A stretch of DNA of 64,000 bases from Primorskyibacter flagellatus. Lineage in GTDB: Bacteria > Pseudomonadota > Alphaproteobacteria > Rhodobacterales > Rhodobacteraceae. The notes beneath the pieces are model-generated. The model searched no databases. It had not been told where the DNA came from and saw only the letters and a list, made by a program, of their open reading frames with translations. Location of the stretch: the NCBI RefSeq assembly GCF_014638275.1, contig NZ_BMFJ01000005.1, forward strand, positions 42,879-106,878. The letters run 5' to 3'. Below, in pieces: positions 43,543 through 51,418 of the stretch (position 1 is its first letter; the number at the start of each line of letters is the position of its first letter). Position numbers and translations under genes: made by a program.

Positions 43543-43846
43543 TCGTCTGCATCAGCCAGTGCCGTAACAAAATGGCCCGGCTTCATGAAAACGGGACTTG
43601 GGGGTCGCGGACCAAACGCGCCATTTGCCGATTTCAGGGTCCATTTTCAGGCGGCGGAAATAGCCTCTTCGCGTCAGGCTCAAGGTTGAGCCTGACCGGC
43701 GGGGCGTCGTTAGCACCGGCATCCCCGAAGGCCGGGCGGTGTAGGATGCGCTGCCCAGAGCAGTGCGACCACGGTTTCGGCCCGCCCCAAGAATACCGGC
43801 TTGAAGAGAGGCGCCGCGAAAGAGGCCGACCATCATCGTGTTGATC
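43543..43846. other. Intergenic region before IS66, unrecognised
   Basis: 304 bp with no gene I recognise. A - strand frame of 94 codons (43552-43836) has no identifiable domain. A near-perfect palindrome at 43673-43696 has 11-bp arms (GTCAGGCTCAA/TTGAGCCTGAC) and a 2-nt centre. The last 8 bp (43839-43846) are the IS66 target duplication. It may be the remnant of another mobile element. Confidence 0.5.
43839..43846. repeat. IS66 target-site duplication, left copy (TGTTGATC)
   Basis: Identical 8-bp sequence occurs on both sides of the element (right copy at 46325-46332), the length typical of IS66-family insertions. Confidence 0.92.
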
Positions 43847-43868
43847 GTAAGCGGCGTCTACGCCCCAC
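43847..43868. repeat. IS66 left terminal inverted repeat
   Basis: 22 bp beginning GTAAGCGGCGTCTACG; pairs with 46303-46324 with two mismatches. Confidence 0.9.
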
Positions 43869-43874
43869 CGGAGT

Positions 43875-45430
43875 TCAGCTCGACGGCTTGAAGTTCCAGG
43901 GTAGCAACTCGTCGATCCGGTTCGCGGGATGCCCTGCCGCGATCGCCTCGAGCGTCGCCTTGAGATAGACAAAGGGTTCGATTTCGTTGATCTTTGCTGT
44001 GGCGATGAGCGAGGCGATGCGGCCCCAGGTCCGACCACCTTCGTCGTGGCCGGCGAAGAGTGCGTTCTTCCGCGTCAGGGCGATCGGCCTGATGAGATTC
44101 TCCACGGCATTGGAGTCGATCTCGACGCGTCCGTCCTGCAGGAAGGTCTGTAGCCCGTCCCACTGCCGGTGGATATAGGCGAGTTTCTCACCGAGGCGGG
44201 ACTTGGCGGAGATCGGCGGCGCTGGCTCTGCAACCATTCGCCGAACTCGGCCACCAGCGGCGCGGTGCGTGTCTGTCTCGCAAACAGGCGCTGTCCCGGT
44301 CCCATGCCGCGGATCTCGGTTTCGATCCGGTAGAACTCGGCGATCCGGCGCAGCCCCTCGGCGGCGATCTCCGATCCATCACGGTCGAAGACTTCCTTCA
44401 GCTTCCGGCGGGCATGTGCCCAGCAGTGCGCAACCGTGATCGGCGCGCCGCCCTTGCGCGAGGGGCGCGTCAGCCGATCGTAGCCGGGATAGCCGTCCAG
44501 CTGCAGGATGCCGTCGAAGCCCTGCAGGATCTGCTCCGCGTTCACGCCGGCGCGGCTCGGGCGGTAAGTGAAGACCACGCCGGGCGGGTCATCGCCGCCC
44601 CAGCCCCGATCATCTCGGGCCAGCGCCCAGAGGAAGCCAGTCTTCGTCCTGCCTCGCCCGGGCTCCAGAACCGGCGCCGTCGTTTCGTCCATGAAGAGTT
44701 TGCCCAAGCCCTTCAGGTGCTCGGCGAGCCGGTCGACCACCGGGGCAAGGTGGAAGGCCGCGGTGCCGACCCAATCGGCGGGCGTGCTGCGCCGAAGGTC
44801 GATCCCGGAACGCGCGAGGATCTGGCTCTGGCGATAGAGAGGCAAATGGTCGGCGAACTTGGCGACGAGCACATACGCAATGGCGCCCTCGGTCGGCAGC
44901 CCGCCCTCGATCAGGAAGGCAGGGGCTGGCGCCTGGGTGACCCCTTCGGCGTAGGCACGGCAGGCATACTTGGGTCGAACCGTCACGATGACGCGGAGCT
45001 GGGCCGGCACGATGTCCAGCCGCTCGCTGCGGTCCTCGCCGATCCGGTGCATCGTGCCGCAGCCGCAGGGACACTCCAGGCTGGCCGGCTCGATCATCTG
45101 CTCGATCCGGGGGAGGCTCCCAGGCAAATTGCCCCGATTGCGGCGGGCGACCTTGGATCGCCGCGGACCGGACGAGGCCGTGGCGTCTTCATCCTGCTGG
45201 GCCTCTGCCTCGACGACGGCAGTTTCCAGATCTTCGAAGGCCAGATGCCGCTCGTCCTCACTCAGTTTCTCGGACCTTTTGCCATGCACGACCTGGTTCA
45301 GTTCGGCGACGAGGTGCTCGAGGCGCTTGTTGGCTTCCCTGAGTGCATCACGCTCGCGCAGGACGGCCAGAACAGCGTCACGCTGGTCTTCCGGAATGGC
45401 CGACAGGTCGAGGGATAGGGCGCTGGACAT
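43875..45430 (-). pseudogene. tnpC: IS66 tnpC transposase, frameshifted
   Basis: DDE transposase of IS66. The first part (from ATG 45430) has the N-terminal coiled coil, the Cys-rich zinc finger (CPCGCGTMHRIGED), LFMDETTAPVLEPG and LQLDGYPGYDRL with the catalytic Asp residues. Near 44211-44222 the frame shifts in a GCC-rich run: the first frame runs into nonsense ending at 44075, while the rest (ISAKSRLGEKLAYIHRQW, then VENLIRPIALTRKNALF with the catalytic Glu) continues in another frame to 43875. One missing base would explain it. The protein is probably inactive unless ribosomes slip. Confidence 0.9.
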
Positions 45431-45484
45431 GGCGGCATCATATCCCGCTCCTGCGTTTGTCAGGCCGGCTTTCCCCGCCCTGAG

Positions 45485-45838
45485 TCACTCTGCCACAGCG
45501 GGGGCGCGCGTCTCCAGAGACCGCACCCGCCGCCAGTCCAGCCCGGCGAACAGCGCCTCGAACTGGGCGCGATTCAGGGTCATCGCACCATCCCGGATCG
45601 CGGGCCAGGTGAAGGTGCTCTCCTCCAGCCGTTTGTAGGCCATGACGAGACCGCTGCCGTCCCAGAACAGGATCTTCATCCGGTCTGCGCGATTCGCCCG
45701 AAAGATAAAGACCGTCCCGGTGAACGGATCTTCGGTCAAGGTCGACTGCACCAAGGCTGCCAGTCCATCATGCCCCTTGCGGAAGTCTACCGGCTTCGTC
45801 GCCACCAGGATGCGGACCCCTTGAGACGGCATCAGCAT
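45485..45838 (-). CDS. tnpB: IS66 accessory protein TnpB (Orf2), 117 aa
   Basis: Typical IS66 TnpB: GVRILVATKPVDFRKGHDGLAA, then VFIFRANRADRMKILFWDGSG and LVMAYKRLEESTFTWP. Needed for transposition in characterised IS66 elements, with unclear mechanism. Length is normal and the frame is intact. It overlaps tnpA by 7 bp, and tnpC follows after about 54 bp. Confidence 0.94.
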   Translation of the reverse strand: MLMPSQGVRILVATKPVDFRKGHDGLAALVQSTLTEDPFTGTVFIFRANRADRMKILFWDGSGLVMAYKRLEESTFTWPAIRDGAMTLNRAQFEALFAGLDWRRVRSLETRAPAVAE

Positions 45839-46239
45839 GCAGGCGCTTCCAGAGCGCGCACGATCGCGGCGATCTGACCTGCCGACGTGTCAGAAGACAG
45901 CTCGATCCGGGTTGTTCCCTTGACGATCCGGATCACCTGCTGGGGCTTCGCGTCGGAAAGCTCGGGCGTCTCAGTCGGATCGCAAATGACCAGAGGCGCG
46001 AAGACCGGCTCTCCGAGTTCCGCCGGAGGAAGAACCAGCTGGCCCTGCTTTGCCAGACGCCGCCAAGCCGAGAGCTGGTTTGGGCGGATGTCATATCGCT
46101 CGGCAATCGCATTCACGGTCGCTCCCGGCTCCAAAGTCTCTGCCACAGCGCGAGCCTTCACGTCGTCCGGCCAGCGCCGATGACCTGACCCGTAGATCTC
46201 GACGCCCAGAGATCTGAGAAACGAATTTGTCGCGCACAT
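45832..46239 (-). CDS. tnpA: IS66 TnpA (helix-turn-helix) protein, 135 aa
   Basis: Helix-turn-helix protein of IS66: RRWPDDVKARAVAETLEPGATVNAIAERYDIRPNQLSAWRR is seen in the N-terminal half, the expected DNA-binding domain, followed by a variable part ending in TSAGQIAAIVRALEAP. The start is uncertain: ATG at 46239 or GTG at 46251, both near GGGGAG. The frame is intact. Confidence 0.9.
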   Translation of the reverse strand: MCATNSFLRSLGVEIYGSGHRRWPDDVKARAVAETLEPGATVNAIAERYDIRPNQLSAWRRLAKQGQLVLPPAELGEPVFAPLVICDPTETPELSDAKPQQVIRIVKGTTRIELSSDTSAGQIAAIVRALEAPAC

Positions 46240-46302
46240 TGCGAAACACACTCCCCATCATGAGATGGATATCACCTCGCAGTGCCGGAGCTCATCTACA
46301 AC

Positions 46303-46324
46303 GTGGGGCGCAGCCGCCGCTTAC
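46303..46324. repeat. IS66 right terminal inverted repeat
   Basis: Reverse complement begins GTAAGCGGCGGCTGCG and matches the left repeat at 20 of 22 positions. Confidence 0.9.
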
Positions 46325-46332
46325 TGTTGATC
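46325..46332. repeat. IS66 target-site duplication, right copy (TGTTGATC)
   Basis: Identical to 43839-43846. Confidence 0.92.
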
Positions 46333-46442
46333 GGCAGGCCACGGAATCCTTTCTTTCGGCCGTGAAAGCGCTGGAGATTCCCACCCACGATTGGCGTTCG
46401 ATCTTCTCTGTTGCGTCGCCGCGGATTCAGTTCGCGTATTCG

Positions 46443-46452
46443 CATATATGTG
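46443..46452. promoter_or_regulatory. Candidate operator, near copy (CATATATGTG)
   Basis: Differs from CACATATGTG at one base. It lies 100 bp upstream of the dctP start, the same distance as the exact copies from their genes. Flank reads TTCG on the left, like copy 2. Confidence 0.5.
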
Positions 46453-46504
46453 TGATCTCGCGACAGTTGCGCTCCCGGCCACCCATAAACATTGACCGGT
46501 TCAC

Positions 46505-46518
46505 CGCACCATGGTGCG
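46505..46518. promoter_or_regulatory. 14-bp perfect palindrome upstream of dctP
   Basis: CGCACCATGGTGCG, 33 bp upstream of the dctP ATG. It could be an operator overlapping the promoter or the transcript start; a TTGACC lies at 46492-46497. Function not known. Confidence 0.4.
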
Positions 46519-46551
46519 CTGATCGACAACGCCACAGGGAGGAAGACTGCC

Positions 46552-47595
46552 ATGACAAGAAACACAAAACTCGATCGGTTTGCCGCAGGGGCGGCGCTGG
46601 TGATCGCGGTCGGAACGATGCCGCAAATTGCGGCGGCCGAAGTGACACTCAAGGTTGCAGATACCTTTCCGCCCGGCCACTACATCGTCGAGACCGGCAC
46701 CACCTACTGGATGGACCGCGTAACCGAGCTGACCGATGGCGAGGTCAAGTTTCAGTATTTCGGTGCCGGTCAGTTGGGTTCGCTGCGCGATATGTTCTCG
46801 ATGGTGCAGACAGGCGTGGTGGACATCGGCTATGTTCCGCCGGCCTATAACGGGGGCACGATGCCGCTGGCGGGCGTGCACACGCTTCCTGGCCTTTTCT
46901 CGCAGAGCGTTGTCGGGACGCCCGCTTTTTTTGAAACGGTGACGTCGGATCCGATCCTGCAAAACGACTTCCTGGCCAACGGGATGCGCCCAGTCTGGGG
47001 TGTAATGACCTCGACCTACAACCTGTTCACCCGCGACCAGGATGTTAGCGGCATTGATGACATCAAAGGGCTGAAACTGAAAACCATTGCCGGGAACATG
47101 GCGGAGTCGGTCAAGGCCCTGGGGGGCGCGCCGGTTGATATTCCCAGCCCGGAAACCTATCAGGCCATCCGCACCGGCACCGTCGACGGCACGATCTTTC
47201 CCACCACCAGCATCTATTCCTACAAGCTGGACGAGGTAATCGATACCGCCGTTCTGGGTCTGGATGTTTTTGTGTATTGGGCGCCCTACGCGATCCGCGA
47301 GGAGGTCTGGCAGGATCTGTCGCCAGAGCATCAACAGGCCATTCAACAGGCGTCGCAGGAGGCGATGCAGCGAGTTGCCGAAGAAACCGACCGATCGGCC
47401 GCCGAGCTTGAGGACAAGATGCGGGACAGCGGTATCGAGGTCATCGTTCTGGATGAAGCGCAGCGCGAAAAGGTCAAATCGGCCACAGCGCCGGTGTTCG
47501 ATGCCTGGGTCTCTGGTCTGCAAGAGCGCGGACTGCCTGCGGGCGAAGTGCTGGAGATGTTTCGTGCGAACATCGAAAAGCACCAGACGCAGTAA
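46552..47595 (+). CDS. dctP: TRAP transporter solute-binding protein (DctP family), 347 aa
   Basis: Signal peptide MTRNTKLDRF followed by an Ala/Val-rich core, cleavage near QIAAA (about residue 30). Mature features: LKVADTFPPGHYIVETGTTYWMD, FGAGQLGSLRDMFSMVQTG, DIKGLKLKTIAGNMAES, and IPSPETYQAIRTGTVDGTIF. The segment that usually holds a ligand-binding Arg reads LKLKTIAG, with Lys. The ribosome binding site is AGGGAGGAAG; the earlier in-frame start is rejected as it lacks one. First gene of a large operon with dctQ and dctM. Confidence 0.92.
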   Translation: MTRNTKLDRFAAGAALVIAVGTMPQIAAAEVTLKVADTFPPGHYIVETGTTYWMDRVTELTDGEVKFQYFGAGQLGSLRDMFSMVQTGVVDIGYVPPAYNGGTMPLAGVHTLPGLFSQSVVGTPAFFETVTSDPILQNDFLANGMRPVWGVMTSTYNLFTRDQDVSGIDDIKGLKLKTIAGNMAESVKALGGAPVDIPSPETYQAIRTGTVDGTIFPTTSIYSYKLDEVIDTAVLGLDVFVYWAPYAIREEVWQDLSPEHQQAIQQASQEAMQRVAEETDRSAAELEDKMRDSGIEVIVLDEAQREKVKSATAPVFDAWVSGLQERGLPAGEVLEMFRANIEKHQTQ

Positions 47596-47606
47596 GGCGC
47601 GCAACC

Positions 47607-48176
47607 GTGTCCCGTCACGATCTTGATCCCCGAGAGGACGCCGTGCCGTCGCCGAGAGTTGGATTGCACGGTCCTCTGGGCCGAGCGATGGACCGGGTGG
47701 ATACCGGGATGAACTGGCTGTCGCGCGCTGCGATGATGGTCATGCTGGTGCTGATCCTCATACAGGTCTTTACGCGCTATATCCTGAATGACCCGATCGA
47801 AGGGGTCATTGGCGCTACAGAGCTATATCTGATGCCCATCATCGTGTTCGGAAGCCTGAGCTATCTGGAAATGTATGATGGCCACGTGCGAGTGGGGATA
47901 GTGTTTGATGCTCTGCCCGAAGGGCTGCGGGCCGGTTTCAATGTCGTCTTGCGATTGGCAGCGGCCGCGTTTTTTGCGCTGATCTGTTACGGTGCCTCGC
48001 GCGAGGCGCTTAAGGCGTGGGACTTCGGATATCGCACATCCGGCGACATCGACGCGCCTCTCGTCACCACGCTTGTGATTGCGCCGATTGGCTGCGTGCT
48101 GATCGTTCTGCGCCTTCTCGTAAATGCGGCGGGTGACGTTCAGCACCTTCGCGGCGCTTCGGATCGGATTGGCTGA
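47607..48176 (+). CDS. dctQ: TRAP transporter small permease subunit (DctQ family), 189 aa
   Basis: Four transmembrane helices after a polar leader of about 40 residues (first helix AAMMVMLVLILIQVFTRYIL). The conserved region LSYLEMYDGHVRVGIVFDALP follows the second helix. GTG start at 47607, 11 bp after dctP; a shorter version from ATG 47688 is possible. It is separated by 2 bp from dctM. Confidence 0.88.
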   Translation: MSRHDLDPREDAVPSPRVGLHGPLGRAMDRVDTGMNWLSRAAMMVMLVLILIQVFTRYILNDPIEGVIGATELYLMPIIVFGSLSYLEMYDGHVRVGIVFDALPEGLRAGFNVVLRLAAAAFFALICYGASREALKAWDFGYRTSGDIDAPLVTTLVIAPIGCVLIVLRLLVNAAGDVQHLRGASDRIG

Positions 48177-48178
48177 GT

Positions 48179-49468
48179 ATGGAATTTCTTGCACCTGTGT
48201 CGCTATTGCTGGCGGGGCTTCTCGTCGTCGGGATGCCGATAGGCTTCGCGATGGGCATCGCCGGCACCGTCGGCCTGTATCTGATCGGCGGGCTCAATCT
48301 GGCGCTCGGCATCCTGTCGGTGGCCCCGTATCGCAACACCGCCTCTTGGCTGTTGACCGCCATTCCCTTGTTCATCTTGATGGCCGAGATCCTGTCGGCC
48401 AGTCGGATTTCGTCGGACATGTTCCGCGCCGCCAACAGGTGGGTGGGCCATTTGCCCGGCGGACTGGCCGTGGCCACGGTCTTTACCAGCGCAGGCTTCG
48501 GGGCGGTTTCGGGCTCGTCCACCGCGGCGACGGCCACGATGGCGCGCACCGTCGCGCCCGAGGCTGAGAAATATGGCTATGACCGCGGCATGATCGTAGG
48601 CACGGTTGCGGCCGCCGGGACGTTGTCGATCATGATCCCGCCTTCGGTTGTGCTGATGGTTTACGGTATCATCACCGAAACCTCGATCGGCGGGCTGTTC
48701 ATTGCCGGCATTCTGCCGGGTCTCATTACCGCGCTCAGCTTTGCCGGGATCACGATGGTCTGGGCGACGCTGAACCGCGATCTGGCGCCACCAGTGCAAA
48801 GCCATGGGTGGCGTGAGCGCTTCGCGTCACTGCGCGACATCTGGCCGGTGGTTCTGCTGTTCGTCTTTGTCGTGGCCGGGATTTATTCTGGCGCTGTCAC
48901 CGTGACCGAAGCCGCCGCGGTCGGCTGCTTTGGCGCGATCATGATTGCCGCCGGGTTGCTCAGACGTATGGGCTGGCGCGAATTCATGGGGGCGCTCGAA
49001 CGTACAACGCGCCCGACTGCAATGATCTTCACCATTATTATCGGGGCGCACATTTTCGGCTATTTTGTCACCCTGACCATGGCACCGCAGGCGCTGGTTT
49101 CGTACGTGCAAGGGCTTGAGATCGGGCCGGGCGTGGTGATTTTAATCCTGATCCTGATCTACATCCTGCTGGGCTGCGTGATGGATCAGCTGGCGATCCT
49201 GATCCTGACCATGCCGATCGTCTTTCCAATGGTCATGGAGCTTGGCTATTCGCCGATCTGGTTCGGCATCCTGGTGACCAAAACGGTCGAAATCGGGCTG
49301 ATTACCCCCCCAATCGGAATGAACGTTTTCGTCGCCAGCTCGATCACCGGCGTGCCTCTTAAACGGGTCTTTGTCGGGGTGCTGCCTTTCGTGCTGGCCG
49401 AGTTCGCGGTCTTGGCCCTGATCGCATTCTTTCCCGAGATCGTAACCGTGTTCTCGGGCGAATACTGA
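48179..49468 (+). CDS. dctM: TRAP transporter large permease subunit (DctM family), 429 aa
   Basis: About 12 transmembrane helices. Family segments are GMPIGFAMGIAGTVGLYL, the loop GFGAVSGSSTAATATMARTVAPEAEKYGYD, GTLSIMIPPSVVLMVYGI, LGCVMDQLAILILTMPIV, and LITPPIGMNVFVASSI. Normal length. Works with the preceding DctP and DctQ to import an organic acid using the ion gradient. The SDR gene follows 19 bp later, linking uptake to the catabolic genes of the operon. Confidence 0.93.
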   Translation: MEFLAPVSLLLAGLLVVGMPIGFAMGIAGTVGLYLIGGLNLALGILSVAPYRNTASWLLTAIPLFILMAEILSASRISSDMFRAANRWVGHLPGGLAVATVFTSAGFGAVSGSSTAATATMARTVAPEAEKYGYDRGMIVGTVAAAGTLSIMIPPSVVLMVYGIITETSIGGLFIAGILPGLITALSFAGITMVWATLNRDLAPPVQSHGWRERFASLRDIWPVVLLFVFVVAGIYSGAVTVTEAAAVGCFGAIMIAAGLLRRMGWREFMGALERTTRPTAMIFTIIIGAHIFGYFVTLTMAPQALVSYVQGLEIGPGVVILILILIYILLGCVMDQLAILILTMPIVFPMVMELGYSPIWFGILVTKTVEIGLITPPIGMNVFVASSITGVPLKRVFVGVLPFVLAEFAVLALIAFFPEIVTVFSGEY

Positions 49469-49487
49469 CAACCTGAAGGAGCGTAAC

Positions 49488-50237
49488 TTGGAACTGGGAC
49501 TAAAGGACAAGGTGGCTATCGTCACCGGATCGGGTCGCGGGATCGGCGCAGTGACCGCCCGCGCGCTGGCCGAAGAGGGGGCGAAGGTGGTGATCACCGA
49601 TATCGACCCCGAAACCACAGAAGCCACCCGCGCCGCTCTTGAGGCCGACGGATACGACGCGATCGGCGTGGTCTGCGATGTCACGAACGAGGCACAGGTC
49701 GAAGCCCTCGTCTCGCGCACGATCGAAGCATTTGGCGCCGTCCACATCCTGGTCAACAATGCCGGATTTCCGCGCGACAACTACATCACCAAGATGCCCG
49801 AACAGGACTGGGACGCTGTTGTGGGCGTGATCCTGAAGGGTGCCTATACCTGCTCGCGCGCCGTGGTGCCGTACTTCATGGAACAGAAGTGGGGCCGGGT
49901 GATCAACATCTCCTCTCGCGCCTATCTCGGCAATCCGGGACAGACCAACTATGCCGCCGCCAAGGCCGGCATCATCGGCTTCACCCGGGCGCTGGGGATG
50001 GAACAGGGGCGCTTCAATGTCACCGTAAATGCCATCGCGCCGGGGTTCATCGCCACCGAGATGATCGAGGCGCTTCCAAACTACGACCGGATAAAGTCGC
50101 GCGCTCTGGCAATGAATACCGTGCAGCGCCTTGGCAACGAACGCGACATCGCCAACGGCGTGGTGTTCCTCGCCTCGGATGCGGCGGAATACATCTCGGG
50201 CGAGACGCTTCACATCACCGGGGGGCGATATGGCTAA
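49488..50237 (+). CDS. Short-chain dehydrogenase/reductase (FabG-like), 249 aa
   Basis: Classical SDR: TGSGRGIG (residues 13-20), NNAG (90-93), Ser142/143, Tyr155-x-x-x-Lys159 (YAAAK) and the C-terminal ISGETLHITGGR. It starts with TTG, supported by AAGGAG at good distance and by the reading GLKDKVAIVTG just after. Probably a hydroxyacyl-CoA dehydrogenase or ketoacyl reductase. The last 8 bp overlap the ACAD gene. Confidence 0.92.
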   Translation: MELGLKDKVAIVTGSGRGIGAVTARALAEEGAKVVITDIDPETTEATRAALEADGYDAIGVVCDVTNEAQVEALVSRTIEAFGAVHILVNNAGFPRDNYITKMPEQDWDAVVGVILKGAYTCSRAVVPYFMEQKWGRVINISSRAYLGNPGQTNYAAAKAGIIGFTRALGMEQGRFNVTVNAIAPGFIATEMIEALPNYDRIKSRALAMNTVQRLGNERDIANGVVFLASDAAEYISGETLHITGGRYG

Positions 50238-51402
50238 ACATGTCCCGGCCTCCGCCTGTGTCGAGGATCAAGAGACGCGGATGCTGCGAGACAGCATCCG
50301 GGGCTTCATGGCGCGCGAGCTGACCGAAGAGCGCATCTCGCAATGCGAGGCGACGGGCGATCTGCCCTGGGCGATAATGGGCGAGCTACGCCAGTTCGGC
50401 TATCTTGGCGGGCTTCTCTCGGAAGAGGCCGGTGGCTACGGCCTCAGCTATCGCACCTGGGCGATGATGATGGAGGAAGCAGGATACCGCTGGCTTTCAC
50501 TCCGGGTTCTGCTCAACACCGTGAACATCGTGATCGCACTGTTCCACCACCTGGGCGATGCGCGCCAGAAGGAAAAGTGGCTGAAACCCGTCATGGCTGG
50601 CCAGATGCCGGTCTGGGTGGGGATCACCGAACCCGACCACGGCTCTGATGTTGCCTCGGTGCAGACCCGCGCCGAGGACAAGGGCGACCACTGGCTGATC
50701 AATGGCGGCAAGCTGTGGACGACGAACGGCGTCAACGGCCGGGTCGGAATCCTGGTGGCACGGACATTCACGGAAGGCTGTGATGGCGATCTGAGTCTGT
50801 TCATCGTGGACCTCGAGGAGACCGATTTCGAAGCTTCGCGGGTGGGCACGATGTTCATCAAGGCCACCGCGACATCGCAGCTGGCCTTTCAAGACGCAAA
50901 GGTGCCAAAGGAAAACCTGTTGGGTCCTGCGGGAAAGGGCCTCAAGGCGATCCTTACGGGGTTGAATTATGGCCGGCTCAACGTGGCGGCGGGCGCGGTG
51001 GGCGCGGCGCAGCGGTCGTTGGACCTGTCCACCGATTACGTCAAGACGCGCAAGCAGTTCGGCAACGTGATCGGAAGCTATCAGCTGGTGCAGAAGCTGA
51101 TCGTCGACATGACCATCCGCACCGAAGCGGCGCGCGCGTTGACTGACCGTGCCGCCCAAGCGCTGGACGCGGGTCTGCCTGGGCGCAAGGAATGTTCGAT
51201 CGCCAAGCTCTATGCCAGCGAGGCGGCGCATGAGGTGGCCTCGATGGCGCTGCAGGCGCACGGCGGGCTGGGCTATTCGACCGACTACCCCGTCGAACGG
51301 TTGTTCCGCGACACGCGCGGCGGGCTGATCCCCGAAGGCACATCGGAAATCCAGACATTGATCATAGGGCGCGAGGTTCTCGGGATCTCGGCCTTCACCT
51401 GA
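50230..51402 (+). CDS. Acyl-CoA dehydrogenase, 390 aa
   Basis: Full-length ACAD with the standard catalytic Glu in LIPEGTSEIQTLIIGREVLG. Other motifs: GYLGGLLSEEAGGYGLSY, GITEPDHGSDVAS, WLINGGKLWTTNG, TRKQFGNVIGSYQLVQKLIVDM. The ATG at 50230 lies inside the SDR gene end (8-bp overlap), so translation is coupled; earlier starts are unlikely. Probably acts on a straight or short-branched acyl-CoA. Confidence 0.92.
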   Translation: MAKHVPASACVEDQETRMLRDSIRGFMARELTEERISQCEATGDLPWAIMGELRQFGYLGGLLSEEAGGYGLSYRTWAMMMEEAGYRWLSLRVLLNTVNIVIALFHHLGDARQKEKWLKPVMAGQMPVWVGITEPDHGSDVASVQTRAEDKGDHWLINGGKLWTTNGVNGRVGILVARTFTEGCDGDLSLFIVDLEETDFEASRVGTMFIKATATSQLAFQDAKVPKENLLGPAGKGLKAILTGLNYGRLNVAAGAVGAAQRSLDLSTDYVKTRKQFGNVIGSYQLVQKLIVDMTIRTEAARALTDRAAQALDAGLPGRKECSIAKLYASEAAHEVASMALQAHGGLGYSTDYPVERLFRDTRGGLIPEGTSEIQTLIIGREVLGISAFT

Positions 51403-51418
51403 GGAGGCGGCTAAGCCG

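Larger units (their letters stand above)
43847..46324 (-). mobile_element. IS66-family insertion sequence, 2478 bp, complete ends
   Basis: Bounded by 22-bp terminal inverted repeats starting GTAAGCGGCG (20 of 22 positions match) and by a perfect 8-bp target duplication. It carries tnpA, tnpB and tnpC on the - strand in the usual order. tnpC is frameshifted, so the copy is probably not self-mobile. It was inserted between the IclR gene and the DctPQM operon. Confidence 0.95.
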
